A model generated the notes under the pieces. It worked only from the letters and a program-made list of their open reading frames with translations. It searched no databases and was not told the DNA's origin. Below are positions 50,653-60,915 of a stretch of DNA of 64,000 nucleotides, piece after piece. Positions within the stretch are counted from its first letter, which is position 1; every line of letters begins with the position of its first letter. Origin of the DNA: Microbacterium sp. W4I20 (GTDB taxonomy: Bacteria; Actinomycetota; Actinomycetes; Actinomycetales; Microbacteriaceae). The stretch lies in the NCBI RefSeq assembly GCF_030816505.1, contig NZ_JAUSYB010000001.1:3286001-3350000 (forward strand), read 5' to 3'. The position numbers were made by a program, and so were the translations under genes.

Positions 50653-51630
50653 TCAAGAAGCCAGACGCCGAGCCTCCCACCCCGTCCGAACCATCGAATC
50701 CACCGAATACCGCATCTTCCAATCGAGGTCCCGTGCCGCGAGCACTCCGGTGGCGACGATGCGGTCGGGGTCGCCGGGGCGGCGCGGGCCGATCTCGGGG
50801 GTGAAGTCGATGCCGGTGACGCGGGCGACGGCATCCATGATCTGCTTCACGCTGAGGCCGTCGCCGGAGCCGAGGTTGTAGGCGGGTTCGATGGGCTGTC
50901 CGCCGGCGAGGCGCTGGGCGGCTGCGACGTGCGCGGCGGCGATGTCGCCGACGTGCACGTAGTCGCGCACGTTCGTGCCGTCTTCGGTGGCGTAGTCGTC
51001 GCCGAAGATCTTCGGGGTCTTGCCGGCGATGAGGGCTTCGAACACGATCGGGAAGAGGTTGTGCGGGCTGACGTCGTAGACGGTCGGATCGGCGGATCCG
51101 ACGACGTTGAAGTAGCGCAGCGAGGTGTGCCGGAGCGGATGCTCGGAGTCGGCGGTCGCGATGCCCTGGTCGCGAAGCAGCCATTCGCCGATGAGCTTGG
51201 ATTCGCCGTAGGGGCTGGCGGGGCGCTTGGCGGTGTCCTCTTCGACGAGTGCCACGTCGGGGGTGCCGAAGACCGCGGCCGACGAGGAGAACACGATGTT
51301 CGCGACGCCGGCGGCTTCCATCGCCTCGAGGATGATGCGGGTGCCCTCGACGTTCTGCGCGTAGGTGTGCAGCGGACGCTGCACCGAGACGCCGGCGTAC
51401 TTGAAGCCGGCGACGTGGATCACGCCCTCGGCGTCGTGCTCCCGGAGGGTCTTCTCGACGAGGTCGCGGTCGAGGATGCTGCCCTGCACGAACGGCACGC
51501 CCTCCGGCACGAACGACGCGACTCCGCTGGAGAGGTCGTCGAGCACGACCGGGGTGAGACCGGCTTCTGCGAGGGCCCGCACGACGTGGGCTCCGATGTA
51601 GCCGGCGCCGCCGGTGACGATCCAGGACAT
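50653..51630 (-). CDS. galE: UDP-glucose 4-epimerase
   Basis: A 325-residue short-chain dehydrogenase that interconverts UDP-galactose and UDP-glucose. The NAD-binding GGAGYIGAHVV, GVIHVAGFKYAG, the catalytic Tyr-Lys in SPYGESK and GTNVRDYVHVGDIAAAH are the GalE hallmarks. AGGAGAGGA precedes the ATG. It is the last gene of the minus-strand galT-galK-galE set, 90 bases after galK. Length is normal. Confidence 0.95.
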   Translation of the reverse strand: MSWIVTGGAGYIGAHVVRALAEAGLTPVVLDDLSSGVASFVPEGVPFVQGSILDRDLVEKTLREHDAEGVIHVAGFKYAGVSVQRPLHTYAQNVEGTRIILEAMEAAGVANIVFSSSAAVFGTPDVALVEEDTAKRPASPYGESKLIGEWLLRDQGIATADSEHPLRHTSLRYFNVVGSADPTVYDVSPHNLFPIVFEALIAGKTPKIFGDDYATEDGTNVRDYVHVGDIAAAHVAAAQRLAGGQPIEPAYNLGSGDGLSVKQIMDAVARVTGIDFTPEIGPRRPGDPDRIVATGVLAARDLDWKMRYSVDSMVRTGWEARRLAS

Positions 51631-51720
51631 GTCATTCCTCTCCTGCCGCGGGGTGCCGCGGCTCGGTCACTCATTCTTTCAGGCGCCGCGGGCTCCGCCG
51701 GATCGGCTCAGTCGTCGCGG

Positions 51721-52922
<1,202 letters not shown>

Positions 52923-52926
<4 letters not shown>

Positions 52927-54140
52927 GCGGACTCCTCCTCGCCCGTCGACAGGCTCATGGACCCATCCGCGTCGGCGCGCTCGATCGCTTCTCGGATGCG
53001 GGCGGCGCCCTGCTCGGGGGTGACCTCGGCGGCCCAGGCCCCCATCGCGGCCTCGGAGCCGGCGAGGAACTTCAGCTTGTCGGCGGCCCGCCGCGGACTG
53101 GTGAGCTGCAGGTGCATTCGCACGGTGTCGCGGCCGACGTTGACCGGAGCCTGGTGCCACGCGGCGATGTAGGGCGTCGGGGTGTCATACAGCGCATCGA
53201 CCCCGCGCAGCAGGCGCAGGTAGAGGGGGGCGAGCTCGTCGCGCTCGGCATCCGTCGTCGCCGCGAAGTCGGGAACGTGACGGTGCGGCATCAGGTGAAC
53301 CTCCAGGGGCCAGCGCGCGGCGAACGGCACGAACGCGGTCCAGTGCTCGCCGCGGAACACGACACGCTCCGACGCCTGCTCGAACTCGAGGATGCGCTGG
53401 AACAGGTCGGGAGCCGTGCGGTCGATGGATTCGAGCAGCCGGGTCGTGCGCGGCGTGACGTAGGGGTAGGCGTAGATCTGGCCGTGCGGATGCGGGAGCG
53501 TGACGCCGATCGCCTCGCCGCGGTTCTCGAACGGGAAGATCTGCTCGATGCCGGGCAGCTGCGAGATCACGGCCGTGCGGTCGGCCCATGCCTCGATCAC
53601 GGTGCGGGCCCGGGTGACCGACTGCGTGCCGAAGGACCCGGAGTGCTCGGGGCTGAAGCAGACGACCTCGCAGCGGCCGACCGAGGTACGGGTGCGTCCG
53701 AGTCCGAGGGCGGCGAGATCGTCGAGGCCGCGCGGTGGATTCGACGCCGCGGGGGCCGTGCCGAGAGCCTCGGCGAGTGCGGGACCGAACGCGGGAGAGC
53801 GGTTCTCGAACACGGCGACGTCGTAGCGCGACGGCACCTCGGAGGGGTTGTCGGGCGTCTGCGGGGCGAGCGGGTCGGCCGAGGCGCTGGGCATCATGAC
53901 GCGGTTCTGCCGGTTGGCGGCCACGGTGATCCAGTCTCCGGTGAGCACGTCGAGGCGCATGGTCGCGGTGTCGGGTCGCGCGGCGAGCCAGCGGGCGTCG
54001 ACGGCGCGCTCGGCGCCCAGTTCGGTGCCGGGGTCGTCGTAGTAGATGAGGTCGCGGCCGTCGGCCAGGGTGGTGGCGCGCTTGACGACACCGGCGCCGA
54101 GGGACTCCGTGCACAACTCCGCAAGATTTTCCGTGTTCAC
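52923..54140 (-). CDS. galT: Galactose-1-phosphate uridylyltransferase
   Basis: A 405-residue histidine-triad-type transferase moving UMP from UDP-glucose to galactose-1-phosphate. The nucleophile is in LPHPHGQIYAYPY; PFENRGEAIGV, MPHRHVPDFA and AWHQAPVN are conserved. GTG 54140 is preferred: TACCAT (-10) lies six bases upstream with TTGACG 18 bases before it, so the message is probably leaderless; the ATG at 54176 would lie upstream of the transcription start. A LacI-type palindrome covers the start. The C-terminal codons contain a dispersed repeat. Confidence 0.93.
52942..52964. repeat. Dispersed repeat CTTCGACAGGCTCAGGGACC, copy at the galT-galK junction
   Basis: Two-mismatch copy lying in the last codons of galT (encoding GSMSLSTGE on the minus strand), 16 bases upstream of the galK start. 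It is in the opposite orientation to transcription. Confidence 0.7.
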
Positions 54141-54176
54141 GTAAACATGGTACGCACAGAGCCGTGGTAACGTCAA
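54134..54176 (-). promoter_or_regulatory. galTKE promoter with LacI-type operator
   Basis: On the minus strand TTGACG (54176-54171) and TACCAT (54152-54147) are spaced by 18 bases. TGTTTACGTGAACA (minus strand, 54147-54134), palindromic but for one pair, straddles the transcription start and the GTG. The divergent LacI gene is the natural ligand-responsive repressor. Confidence 0.7.
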
Positions 54177-54186
54177 CATTCCTGAG

Positions 54187-54220
54187 TTGTGCACGCGCGT
54201 GACTTGTGCACGCGCGTGAG
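54187..54220 (+). repeat. 17-bp tandem repeat upstream of the gal-cluster LacI gene
   Basis: TTGTGCACGCGCGTGAC (54187-54203) is followed directly by TTGTGCACGCGCGTGAG (54204-54220). Each unit holds GTGCAC and GCGCGC palindromes, so the pair could also be a double binding site. Confidence 0.75.
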
Positions 54221-54239
54221 TGGTGAACGGAGAATGCGG

Positions 54240-55220
54240 ATGACCGACCGCCGTGTCTCGATGGCCATGGTCGCGTCGCGCGCCGGCGTCTCCGGGCAGA
54301 CCGTCTCCCGCGTGGTCAACGACAGCCCCCGCGTCGACCCCGCCACCCGGACCCGCGTCGAGCAGGCGATGGCCGACCTCGGCTACCGTCCGCACCGTGC
54401 CGCCCGCGCCCTGCGCACCGGACGATCGCACACCATCGGACTCGTCGTGACGACGCTCGCGACCGTCGGAAACTCGAGGATGCTCCAGGCCACGGCCGAG
54501 GCGGCGGCCGAGCGCGGCTACGCCCTCACCGTCGTGACCGCGGCCGAGGGGGTCGCGGCGGCGTTCGAGCGCCTCGCCGAACAGGAGGTCGACGGCGCGA
54601 TCGTCCTGAACGAGGCGTCGGCCCAGGTATCGGCACAGGAGCGCCCGACGGGCCTGCGGCTCGTGGTGGTCGACGCGCCGTCGGATGCCGGTCTCGCGAC
54701 CGTGCACAGCGACCACCGGGGCGGCGCGGCTGCGGCTACCGCTCGCCTGCTCGAGCTGGGCCACGCCACCGTTCATCACCTCGCCGGGCCCGCGGACTCG
54801 TATGCCGCGAACGAGCGCGAACGCGGCTGGCGCGAGACGCTCGCCGCGGCCGGCATCGATGCGCCCGAGGTCGTCCGCGGCGACTGGTCCGCCGATGCCG
54901 GGTTCGCGGCCGGCGTCGCCCTGGCCGCAGCATCCGCCGTGTTCTGCGCCAACGATCAGATGGCGCTGGGGCTGCTGCGCGCGCTCGCCGAGGCCGGCCG
55001 CCGGGTTCCGGAGGACGTGGGCGTGATCGGGTTCGACGACGTGCCGGATGCCGCGAACTATCGGCCGCCACTGACCACCATCCGCCAGGACTTCACGACG
55101 CTCGCCCACCGCGCAGTCGGCGCGCTGGTCGCGGACATCGAGGGGGCGGATGCCGCGGCATCCCACACCGCGGTGATCCCCACGCTGCTCGTCGAACGCG
55201 ACAGCACGACGCGGCATTGA
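54240..55220 (+). CDS. LacI family regulator of the gal operon (presumed GalR)
   Basis: A 326-residue LacI protein. The HTH is SMAMVASRAGVSGQTVSRVVN with the hinge helix GYRPHRAARALRTGRS, followed by the periplasmic-binding-like core with GLVVTTLA, VVDAPSDAG, FCANDQMALG and DVGVIGFDDVPDA. ATG 54240 was chosen over 54234 because the ACGGAG site is then seven bases away. It is divergent from galTKE, whose promoter carries a LacI-like palindrome. Galactose or a galactoside is the likely effector. Confidence 0.9.
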   Translation: MTDRRVSMAMVASRAGVSGQTVSRVVNDSPRVDPATRTRVEQAMADLGYRPHRAARALRTGRSHTIGLVVTTLATVGNSRMLQATAEAAAERGYALTVVTAAEGVAAAFERLAEQEVDGAIVLNEASAQVSAQERPTGLRLVVVDAPSDAGLATVHSDHRGGAAAATARLLELGHATVHHLAGPADSYAANERERGWRETLAAAGIDAPEVVRGDWSADAGFAAGVALAAASAVFCANDQMALGLLRALAEAGRRVPEDVGVIGFDDVPDAANYRPPLTTIRQDFTTLAHRAVGALVADIEGADAAASHTAVIPTLLVERDSTTRH

Positions 55221-55290
55221 GAGGCGAGGTCTCGCGGCGCAGAGGCTGTTCCGCTGGCCGAGCGATGCATGCGTATGCCAAACTGCGGAC

Positions 55291-56427
55291 ATGGCTGACC
55301 GCATCCTGACCACGCACGTGGGATCCCTGCCGCGCAGCGGCGCCGTCACGGACCTGGTGTTCGCGCAGGAACGCGGTGAATCGATCGACCAGGCGGAGTT
55401 CGACGCCGTGATCGGTGCGGCGGTCGACGAGGTCGTCGCCCGCCAGGTAGCCGCGGGGATCGATCTCGTCGCCGACGGGGAGATGTCGAAGATCTCCTAT
55501 GCGACCTACGTCAAAGACCGCATCACCGGATTCGACGGCGACAGCCCGCGCACCCCGCCGGCCGACCTGGAGGACTTCCCCGGCTTCCTCCGGCGCCAGG
55601 CGTCGAGCGGCGGCACCCCGACCTACCGCCGCCCCTGCTGCGTCGGCCCGGTCGCGCCGAAGACACAGGCCCCTCTCGAGGCGGATCTGCGGCACCTCCA
55701 GTCGGCCGTCGAGCGGCATCATCCCGCCGGAGCGTTCATGAACTCGGCTGCGCCGGGCGTGATCGCGCTCTTCCAGCCCGACCAGTACTACGGCGACCAC
55801 GATGCCTACCTCGAGGCCCTCGCCGAGGCGATGCGACCCGAATACGAGGCCATCGTCGAGGCCGGATTCATCCTGCAGCTCGACAGCCCCGATCTCGGGC
55901 TCGGTCGCCACATGACGTACAAGGACCGCACCGACGCGGAGTACCTCACCCTCATCGAGAGCCACGTCGAAGTGCTCAATCATGCGCTGCGGAACGTGCC
56001 GGCCGACCGGGTGCGCCTGCATGTCTGCTGGGGCAACTACGAAGGCCCGCACCACCGCGACATCGAGATGCGCACGATTCTCCCGGTCCTCGTGAAGGCG
56101 AAGCCGCGGGGGCTGCTGTTCGAGGCATCCAACCCCCGCCATCAGCACGACTGGCAGGCGTTCCGTGAGCACGCGGACATCGTGCCGGACGACCTCGTGC
56201 TGATCCCCGGAGTGATCGACTCGACGACGAACTTCATCGAGCATCCCGAGGTCGTCGCGCAGCGCATCGCCGCATTCACGGATCTCGTCGGCTCTGACCG
56301 CGTGATCGCCGGGGCTGATTGCGGGTTCTCGACCTTCGCCGGGTTCGGCGCCGTCGACCCGGACATCGTCTTCGCGAAGCTCGAGACGCTCGTGGCCGGG
56401 GCTGAGCTGGCCAGCTCCCGGCTGTAG
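55291..56427 (+). CDS. Cobalamin-independent methionine synthase (MetE C-terminal) family protein
   Basis: A 378-residue TIM barrel resembling the catalytic half of MetE and the epoxyalkane:CoM transferases. TTHVGSLPRS at the start is the family opening, and zinc ligands lie in RVRLHVCWGNYEG (His and Cys) and VIAGADCGFSTF (Cys). It lacks the N-terminal half of MetE, so it is not a standard methionine synthase; related single-domain proteins use other methyl donors or act in alkyl transfer. CAAACT six bases before the ATG fits leaderless transcription. It lies alone between the gal regulator and the sugar operon. Confidence 0.85.
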   Translation: MADRILTTHVGSLPRSGAVTDLVFAQERGESIDQAEFDAVIGAAVDEVVARQVAAGIDLVADGEMSKISYATYVKDRITGFDGDSPRTPPADLEDFPGFLRRQASSGGTPTYRRPCCVGPVAPKTQAPLEADLRHLQSAVERHHPAGAFMNSAAPGVIALFQPDQYYGDHDAYLEALAEAMRPEYEAIVEAGFILQLDSPDLGLGRHMTYKDRTDAEYLTLIESHVEVLNHALRNVPADRVRLHVCWGNYEGPHHRDIEMRTILPVLVKAKPRGLLFEASNPRHQHDWQAFREHADIVPDDLVLIPGVIDSTTNFIEHPEVVAQRIAAFTDLVGSDRVIAGADCGFSTFAGFGAVDPDIVFAKLETLVAGAELASSRL

Positions 56428-56446
56428 CTTCCGCTTGCACCGTGAC

Positions 56447-56480
56447 TAGGTTCATGTCATGATCTCGGAAAGCGCTTACC
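56447..56480 (+). promoter_or_regulatory. Promoter and LacI-type operator of the Gfo/Idh operon
   Basis: TAGGTT (56447-56452) is the likely -10. GGAAAGCGCTTACC (56467-56480), with the palindromic core AAGCGCTT typical of LacI-family sites, lies just downstream of the expected start at about 56459. Bound regulator would block elongation. GATCTCGG (56461-56468) and CCGAGATC (56506-56513) add an outer inverted repeat in the leader. Confidence 0.65.
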
Positions 56481-56522
56481 CACACGGTCGGAGCGCACCC
56501 GCTTCCCGAGATCGGACCAGCC

Positions 56523-57686
56523 ATGACGCAGACCCCCACCCGCGAGATCGGGATCATCATGAACGGCGTCTCCGGACGCATGGGCTACCGGCAGCACCTG
56601 GTGCGGTCGATCCTCGCGATCCGCGACGAGGGCGGCATCGAACTGCCGGACGGCTCGCGCATCACGGTCAAGCCGATCCTCGTCGGCCGCAGCGAGGCCA
56701 AGCTCGCCGAGCTCGCCGCGAAGCACGGCATCGACGACTACACGACCGATCTCGACGCGGCCCTCGCCGACCCGCGGTGGGAGATCTACGCCGACTTCCT
56801 CGTGACCCAGGCCCGCGCCTCCGCCATCCGCAAGGCGATCGCCGCCGGCAAGGCGATCTACACCGAGAAGCCCACCGCCGAGTCGCTCGAGGAGGCGCTG
56901 GAACTCGCCCGTCTCGCCGAGAGCGCCGGCGTCAAGACCGGCGTCGTGCACGACAAGCTCTACCTCCCCGGCCTGCAGAAGCTCAAGCGCCTGATCGACT
57001 CCGGATTCTTCGGCCGCATCCTCTCGGTGCGCGGCGAGTTCGGCTACTGGGTGTTCGAGGGGGACTGGCAGCCCGCGCAGCGGCCGAGCTGGAACTACCG
57101 CACCGAAGACGGCGGCGGCATCATCACCGACATGTTCCCGCACTGGAACTACGTGCTCGAGAACCTGTTCGGCGAGGTGAAGAGCGTCTATGCGCAGGCC
57201 GCCGTGCACATCGCCGACCGCTGGGACGAGAAGGGCGAGCACTACACCGCCACGGCCGAGGACGCCGCGTACGGCATCTTCGAGATCGAGGGCGGCATCA
57301 TCGCCGAGATCAACTCCTCGTGGACCGTGCGCGTGAACCGCGACGAGCTCGTCGAGTTCCAGGTCGACGGCACGCACGGCTCCGCCGTGGTCGGGCTCTT
57401 CGGCGCGAAGATCCAGCCGCGCAACGCCACGCCCAAGCCGGTGTGGAACCCCGATCTGGAGGACACTCGCGACTACGACGCCGACTGGCAGCAGGTGCCG
57501 ACCAACGACGTGTTCCTCAACGGCTTCCGCCAGCAGTGGGAGGAGTACCTCGTCTCCTATGTGGAGGGCACCGACTACCCGTTCGACCTGCTGGCCGGCG
57601 CGCGCGGCGTGCAGTTCGCCGAGGCCGGCCTGACCTCCAGCGCCGAGGGCCGCAAGGTCGTGCTGTCGGCACTGAGCCTGGACTGA
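56523..57686 (+). CDS. Gfo/Idh/MocA family sugar oxidoreductase
   Basis: A 387-residue NAD(P)-dependent dehydrogenase. The Rossmann start is GIIMNGVSGRMGYRQHLV, the conserved substrate/cofactor Lys is in AIYTEKPTAES, and HDKLYLPGLQKLK and DMFPHWNYVLENLF carry the catalytic region. The usual second-domain beta-sheet follows. It is first in an operon with a DUF993 protein (start four bases after its stop) and a TIM-barrel epimerase. Such enzymes often oxidise a sugar hydroxyl, commonly C3, before cleavage or isomerisation. Substrate unknown. Confidence 0.9.
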   Translation: MTQTPTREIGIIMNGVSGRMGYRQHLVRSILAIRDEGGIELPDGSRITVKPILVGRSEAKLAELAAKHGIDDYTTDLDAALADPRWEIYADFLVTQARASAIRKAIAAGKAIYTEKPTAESLEEALELARLAESAGVKTGVVHDKLYLPGLQKLKRLIDSGFFGRILSVRGEFGYWVFEGDWQPAQRPSWNYRTEDGGGIITDMFPHWNYVLENLFGEVKSVYAQAAVHIADRWDEKGEHYTATAEDAAYGIFEIEGGIIAEINSSWTVRVNRDELVEFQVDGTHGSAVVGLFGAKIQPRNATPKPVWNPDLEDTRDYDADWQQVPTNDVFLNGFRQQWEEYLVSYVEGTDYPFDLLAGARGVQFAEAGLTSSAEGRKVVLSALSLD

Positions 57687-57690
57687 CGCG

Positions 57691-58884
57691 ATGACCACCT
57701 TGCGACTCCTCGCCGCCGACGGGACGGTGACGGATGCTGCGCTGAACGCCGGCGGATCCTTCACCCGTCCGGCATCCGCTCTGCGGAGTCGCGTGGCCTA
57801 CGCGGCCGCGCACGTCGTACCGAAGGTGCACGCCGACAACACCCCGGGGCAGCCCGCCGACATCGACTGGGATTCGACGCTCGCCTTCCGGCGGAACGTG
57901 TACTCCTGGGGTCTCGGCGTCGCCGATGCCATGGACACCGCGCAGCGGAACATGGGGTTGGATGCCGCGGCCACCCGCGAGCTGATCGCGCGCAGCGCCG
58001 AGGTCGCCCGCGAAGAGGGCGGCTCGGTCGTGGTCGGCGTCAACACCGATCACCTGACCGAGACGCACGTCTCGCTCGACCAGGTGATCGACGCCTACAA
58101 GGAGCAGCTGCACTTCACCGAGGAGCAGGGCGCCGGCCCGGTGCTGATGGCGTCACGCCACCTGGCCAGGGTCGCGACGAGTGCCGATGACTACCGTCGT
58201 GTGTACCGATCCGTATTGGAATCGGCGACGGTTCCCGTCGTCCTGCACTGGCTCGGAACGGCATTCGACCCGGAGCTCGCCGGCTATTTCGGCGCAGACG
58301 ACTGGCAGACGGCATCCGGAGTCCTGCTCGACGTGATCGCCGAGAACCCGGGCAAGGTCGCAGGCGTGAAGATGAGCCTGTTGAACGCGGAGTCCGAGAT
58401 CTCGGTGCGCGAGAGCCTCCCGGAGGGCGTGCGCATGTTCACCGGCGACGACTTCAACTACGTCAGCCTCATCGGCGGCGACGCCCTTGCGCCGGTTCCT
58501 GAGCGAGCGGAGCGAGACGAAGGGCACTCCGACGCCCTGCTCGGCGCCTTCGCCGCGCTCACGCCGGTTGCCTCCGCCGCGATCCAGGCGCTCGACGACG
58601 GCGATCCTTCCCGTTACCTCGAGATCCTCGGCCCGACCGAGGAGCTCAGCCGGCAGATCTTCGCGGCGCCGACCTTCTACTACAAGACCGGCGTCGCGTT
58701 CCTGTTCTGGCTGAACGGGCATCAGCCGGCGTTCCAGATGGTCGGCGGCCTGCACTCCGCGCGCAGCCTCCCGCATCTGAGTCGCATCGTCGGGCTCGCC
58801 AACGCCTCGCTCGCGCTGGAAGACCCGGAGCTCGCCCGAGAGCGCTGGCACGGGATGCTGCGGCTGAACGGGGTCGACGCATGA
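57691..58884 (+). CDS. DUF993 family protein (dihydrodipicolinate synthase-like TIM barrel)
   Basis: A 397-residue TIM-barrel protein of DUF993, distantly related to DapA-type aldolases. ATFYYKTGVAFLFWLNGHQ and VVLHWLGTAFDPELAGYFG are the characteristic stretches, with the potential Schiff-base Lys in KVAGVKMSLL. A dispersed repeat (58498-58524) sits in the middle and encodes PERAERDEGH, an apparent in-frame insertion in a surface loop around residues 270-280. It is flanked by a Gfo/Idh oxidoreductase and a sugar isomerase; the set probably degrades an oxidised sugar by retro-aldol or elimination chemistry. The reaction is not established. Confidence 0.85.
   Translation: MTTLRLLAADGTVTDAALNAGGSFTRPASALRSRVAYAAAHVVPKVHADNTPGQPADIDWDSTLAFRRNVYSWGLGVADAMDTAQRNMGLDAAATRELIARSAEVAREEGGSVVVGVNTDHLTETHVSLDQVIDAYKEQLHFTEEQGAGPVLMASRHLARVATSADDYRRVYRSVLESATVPVVLHWLGTAFDPELAGYFGADDWQTASGVLLDVIAENPGKVAGVKMSLLNAESEISVRESLPEGVRMFTGDDFNYVSLIGGDALAPVPERAERDEGHSDALLGAFAALTPVASAAIQALDDGDPSRYLEILGPTEELSRQIFAAPTFYYKTGVAFLFWLNGHQPAFQMVGGLHSARSLPHLSRIVGLANASLALEDPELARERWHGMLRLNGVDA
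58498..58524 (+). repeat. Dispersed repeat GAGCGAGCGGAGCGAGACGA inside the DUF993 gene
   Basis: Best copy of the family in the window, in frame within a coding gene. The intergenic relative is at 6434-6457. Confidence 0.8.
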
Positions 58885-59762
58885 CCCTTCGGCAGGCTCA
58901 GGGACCGGATCAGAGACTCTCGATCAACCAGGCGACCATCAAGTACGCCGGCCTCGCGACCGCCCTCCGGGTGACGGCGGATGCCGGCATCCCGGCCATC
59001 GGCCTCTGGCGCGAGCCGGTGAACGAGGTCGGCCTCGATGTCGCCGCGCGGATGCTGCAGGACTCCGGTCTGCGTTTCACCACGCACTGCCGCGGCGGGT
59101 TCTTCACGCTGCCCGAGGGACCGGAGCGGGTCGCGGCCCTCGACGACAACCGACGGGCGATCGAGGAGACCGCGACGCTGGCCGCGGCCGGGGCCGAGGG
59201 CTCGACCGCCGTGCTGGTGCTCGTCGCGGGCGGACTGCCCGAGGTGTCGCGCGACCTGATCGGTGCGCGCGAGCGCGTGCGCGATGCGATCGGCGCGTTG
59301 GCTCCCGACGCGAAGGCCGCCGGTGTGACGCTGGCGATCGAGCCGCTGCATCCGATGTACGCGTCCGATCGGGCCGTGGTCTCGACGCTCGGCCAGGCGC
59401 TCGACATCGCGGCCGACTTCGAGCCGCATGTCGTCGGAGCCGCCGTCGACACGTTCCACATCTGGTGGGATCCGCAGGTGCTCGACCAGATCGCCCGCGC
59501 CGGGCGCGAAGGGCGGATCGCGACGTATCAGGTGTGCGATTGGAAGACTCCGCTCGCGGCGGACGTGCTGCTGTCGCGCCACTACCCCGGGGAGGGCGTG
59601 ATCGACTTCGGCTCGCTGACGCGCGCCGTCCTGGAGACCGGCTACGACCGCGACATCGAGGTCGAGCTGTTCAACGCCGACATCTGGGCGGATGCTCCGG
59701 ACGACGTCGTACGCCGCACCGCCGTGTCGTTCGCGTCGGCGATCTCGCCGCACCTGCGCTGA
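58881..59762 (+). CDS. Sugar phosphate isomerase/epimerase (AP endonuclease 2 family)
   Basis: A 293-residue xylose-isomerase-like TIM barrel. AGIPAIGLWREPVNEVG, GVTLAIEPLHPMYASDRA (metal Glu), GAAVDTFHIWWDP (metal Asp/His) and DIEVELFNADIW (Glu) form the metal site. ATG 58881 overlaps the DUF993 stop (ATGA). The first ten residues come from a dispersed repeat, and the conserved protein starts at LSINQATIKYAG. It completes the three-gene operon that begins with the Gfo/Idh oxidoreductase, likely isomerising or cleaving the oxidised sugar. Confidence 0.9.
   Translation: MTLRQAQGPDQRLSINQATIKYAGLATALRVTADAGIPAIGLWREPVNEVGLDVAARMLQDSGLRFTTHCRGGFFTLPEGPERVAALDDNRRAIEETATLAAAGAEGSTAVLVLVAGGLPEVSRDLIGARERVRDAIGALAPDAKAAGVTLAIEPLHPMYASDRAVVSTLGQALDIAADFEPHVVGAAVDTFHIWWDPQVLDQIARAGREGRIATYQVCDWKTPLAADVLLSRHYPGEGVIDFGSLTRAVLETGYDRDIEVELFNADIWADAPDDVVRRTAVSFASAISPHLR
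58885..58906 (+). repeat. Dispersed repeat CTTCGACAGGCTCAGGGACC, copy at the DUF993-isomerase junction
   Basis: One-mismatch copy starting four bases after the ATG of the isomerase; encodes TLRQAQGP at its N-terminus, a different frame from the rocD copy. Confidence 0.78.
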
Positions 59763-59839
59763 CGGGGGTGACTCCGTAGGCTGGACTCCGAATCGGCCGG
59801 CGCCTGGGGCGGACAGGTCGCGAGGGGGAACGGGGTCCG

Positions 59840-60901
59840 ATGATCGAGAACGGCGGCGTCGAACCGACGGCGGAATCCGCGACGGCATCGGAGGAGACGA
59901 CGGCGCCAGGCGCCACGGGCACCGTCACGATCTACGATGTCGCGCGGCTGGCAGGAGTGAACCCGTCCACCGTGTCCCGGGCGCTGAACCGTCCGGGGCG
60001 GGTCAGCGCGGCGACGGAGGCCCGCATCCGCGCCGCCGCCGATGCGCTGGACTATCGCGTGAATCCCATGGCCAGGGCACTGCCGACGGGGCGTACCTCG
60101 ATCGTCGGCCTCGTCGTGTCGGACATCACCAATCCGGTGTTCTTCGACGTGATCCGCGGCGCGGAGGCCGCTGCCACCCGGGCCGACTACACGCTGGTGC
60201 TCTCGGAGTCCGAGGAATCGGAACAGCGCGAGTTCGAGAATGCGGAGCGGATGCTGCGCATGGTCGACGGCCTGCTTCTCGCCACGCCCCGTATCTCCGC
60301 CGATCTCGTGCGCGCGCTGGCTCGACGCAAGCCGGTCGCGGTCGTGAATCGGATCGTCGACGACGTCGTCTCGGTCGTGCCCGACGCGGAGCACGGCATA
60401 GCCGAAGCGGTGGAACACCTGCGCGGTCTCGGGCACAGGCGGATCGCCTACCTGCCCGGTCCGGCGCTGTCCTGGATGGGCCACCATCGGGGAGAACTCC
60501 TCGCGCAGCAGTGCCACGCCGCGCACATCGAGCTGATGCGCCTCGACCCGGTGGCGCCGACCATCGCCGGAGGGCGCAGCGCGGCGGAGCAGGTCCGCGC
60601 CGGCGGTGCGACAGCCGTCGTCGCCTACAACGACCTGATCGCCATCGGCCTCATGCAGGAGCTCGTCGCCGCCGGCATCCGCATCCCCGCCGACCTCAGC
60701 GTCGTCGGCTTCGACGACATCTTCGGCGCCGACTTCACCTCGCCGCCGCTCACGACCATCCGGTCGCCGCTCCGTGAAGCCGGCGACCACGCCATGCGCG
60801 AGCTGCTCGGGCGCGTGACCGCGTCCGCGGGCCCCGACGATTGCTTCGACCTCTCCACGACGCTCATCGTGCGCGCATCCACCGGCGCAGCAGCCGGCTG
60901 A
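59840..60901 (+). CDS. LacI family transcriptional regulator (probable regulator of the Gfo/Idh operon)
   Basis: A 353-residue LacI protein. A ~28-residue acidic lead precedes TIYDVARLAGVNPSTVSRALN (HTH) and NPMARALPTGRTS (hinge). The core has GLVVSDITNPVFFDVIRGAE, LGHRRIAYLPGP, AYNDLIAIGLMQEL and SVVGFDDIFGADF. It follows the isomerase gene by 77 bases, with TAGGCT at 59777 and a GAGGGGG site before the ATG. Together with its neighbour at 61015 it is the best candidate to bind the AAGCGCTT operator at 56467. Confidence 0.9.
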   Translation: MIENGGVEPTAESATASEETTAPGATGTVTIYDVARLAGVNPSTVSRALNRPGRVSAATEARIRAAADALDYRVNPMARALPTGRTSIVGLVVSDITNPVFFDVIRGAEAAATRADYTLVLSESEESEQREFENAERMLRMVDGLLLATPRISADLVRALARRKPVAVVNRIVDDVVSVVPDAEHGIAEAVEHLRGLGHRRIAYLPGPALSWMGHHRGELLAQQCHAAHIELMRLDPVAPTIAGGRSAAEQVRAGGATAVVAYNDLIAIGLMQELVAAGIRIPADLSVVGFDDIFGADFTSPPLTTIRSPLREAGDHAMRELLGRVTASAGPDDCFDLSTTLIVRASTGAAAG

Positions 60902-60915
60902 CGGGCCTCGATCGC

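Noticed and set aside
54141-54176. Earlier ATG start for galT at 54176
   Set aside because: It lies at the -35 of the inferred promoter, adds residues unlike GalT, and the -10 spacing supports the GTG at 54140.
56459-57694. A plus-strand reading frame starting at an ATG exactly six bases after TAGGTT
   Set aside because: It overlaps the Gfo/Idh gene in another frame, is Arg/His/Pro-rich and shows no motif. The hexamer is better read as the operon promoter with a leader.
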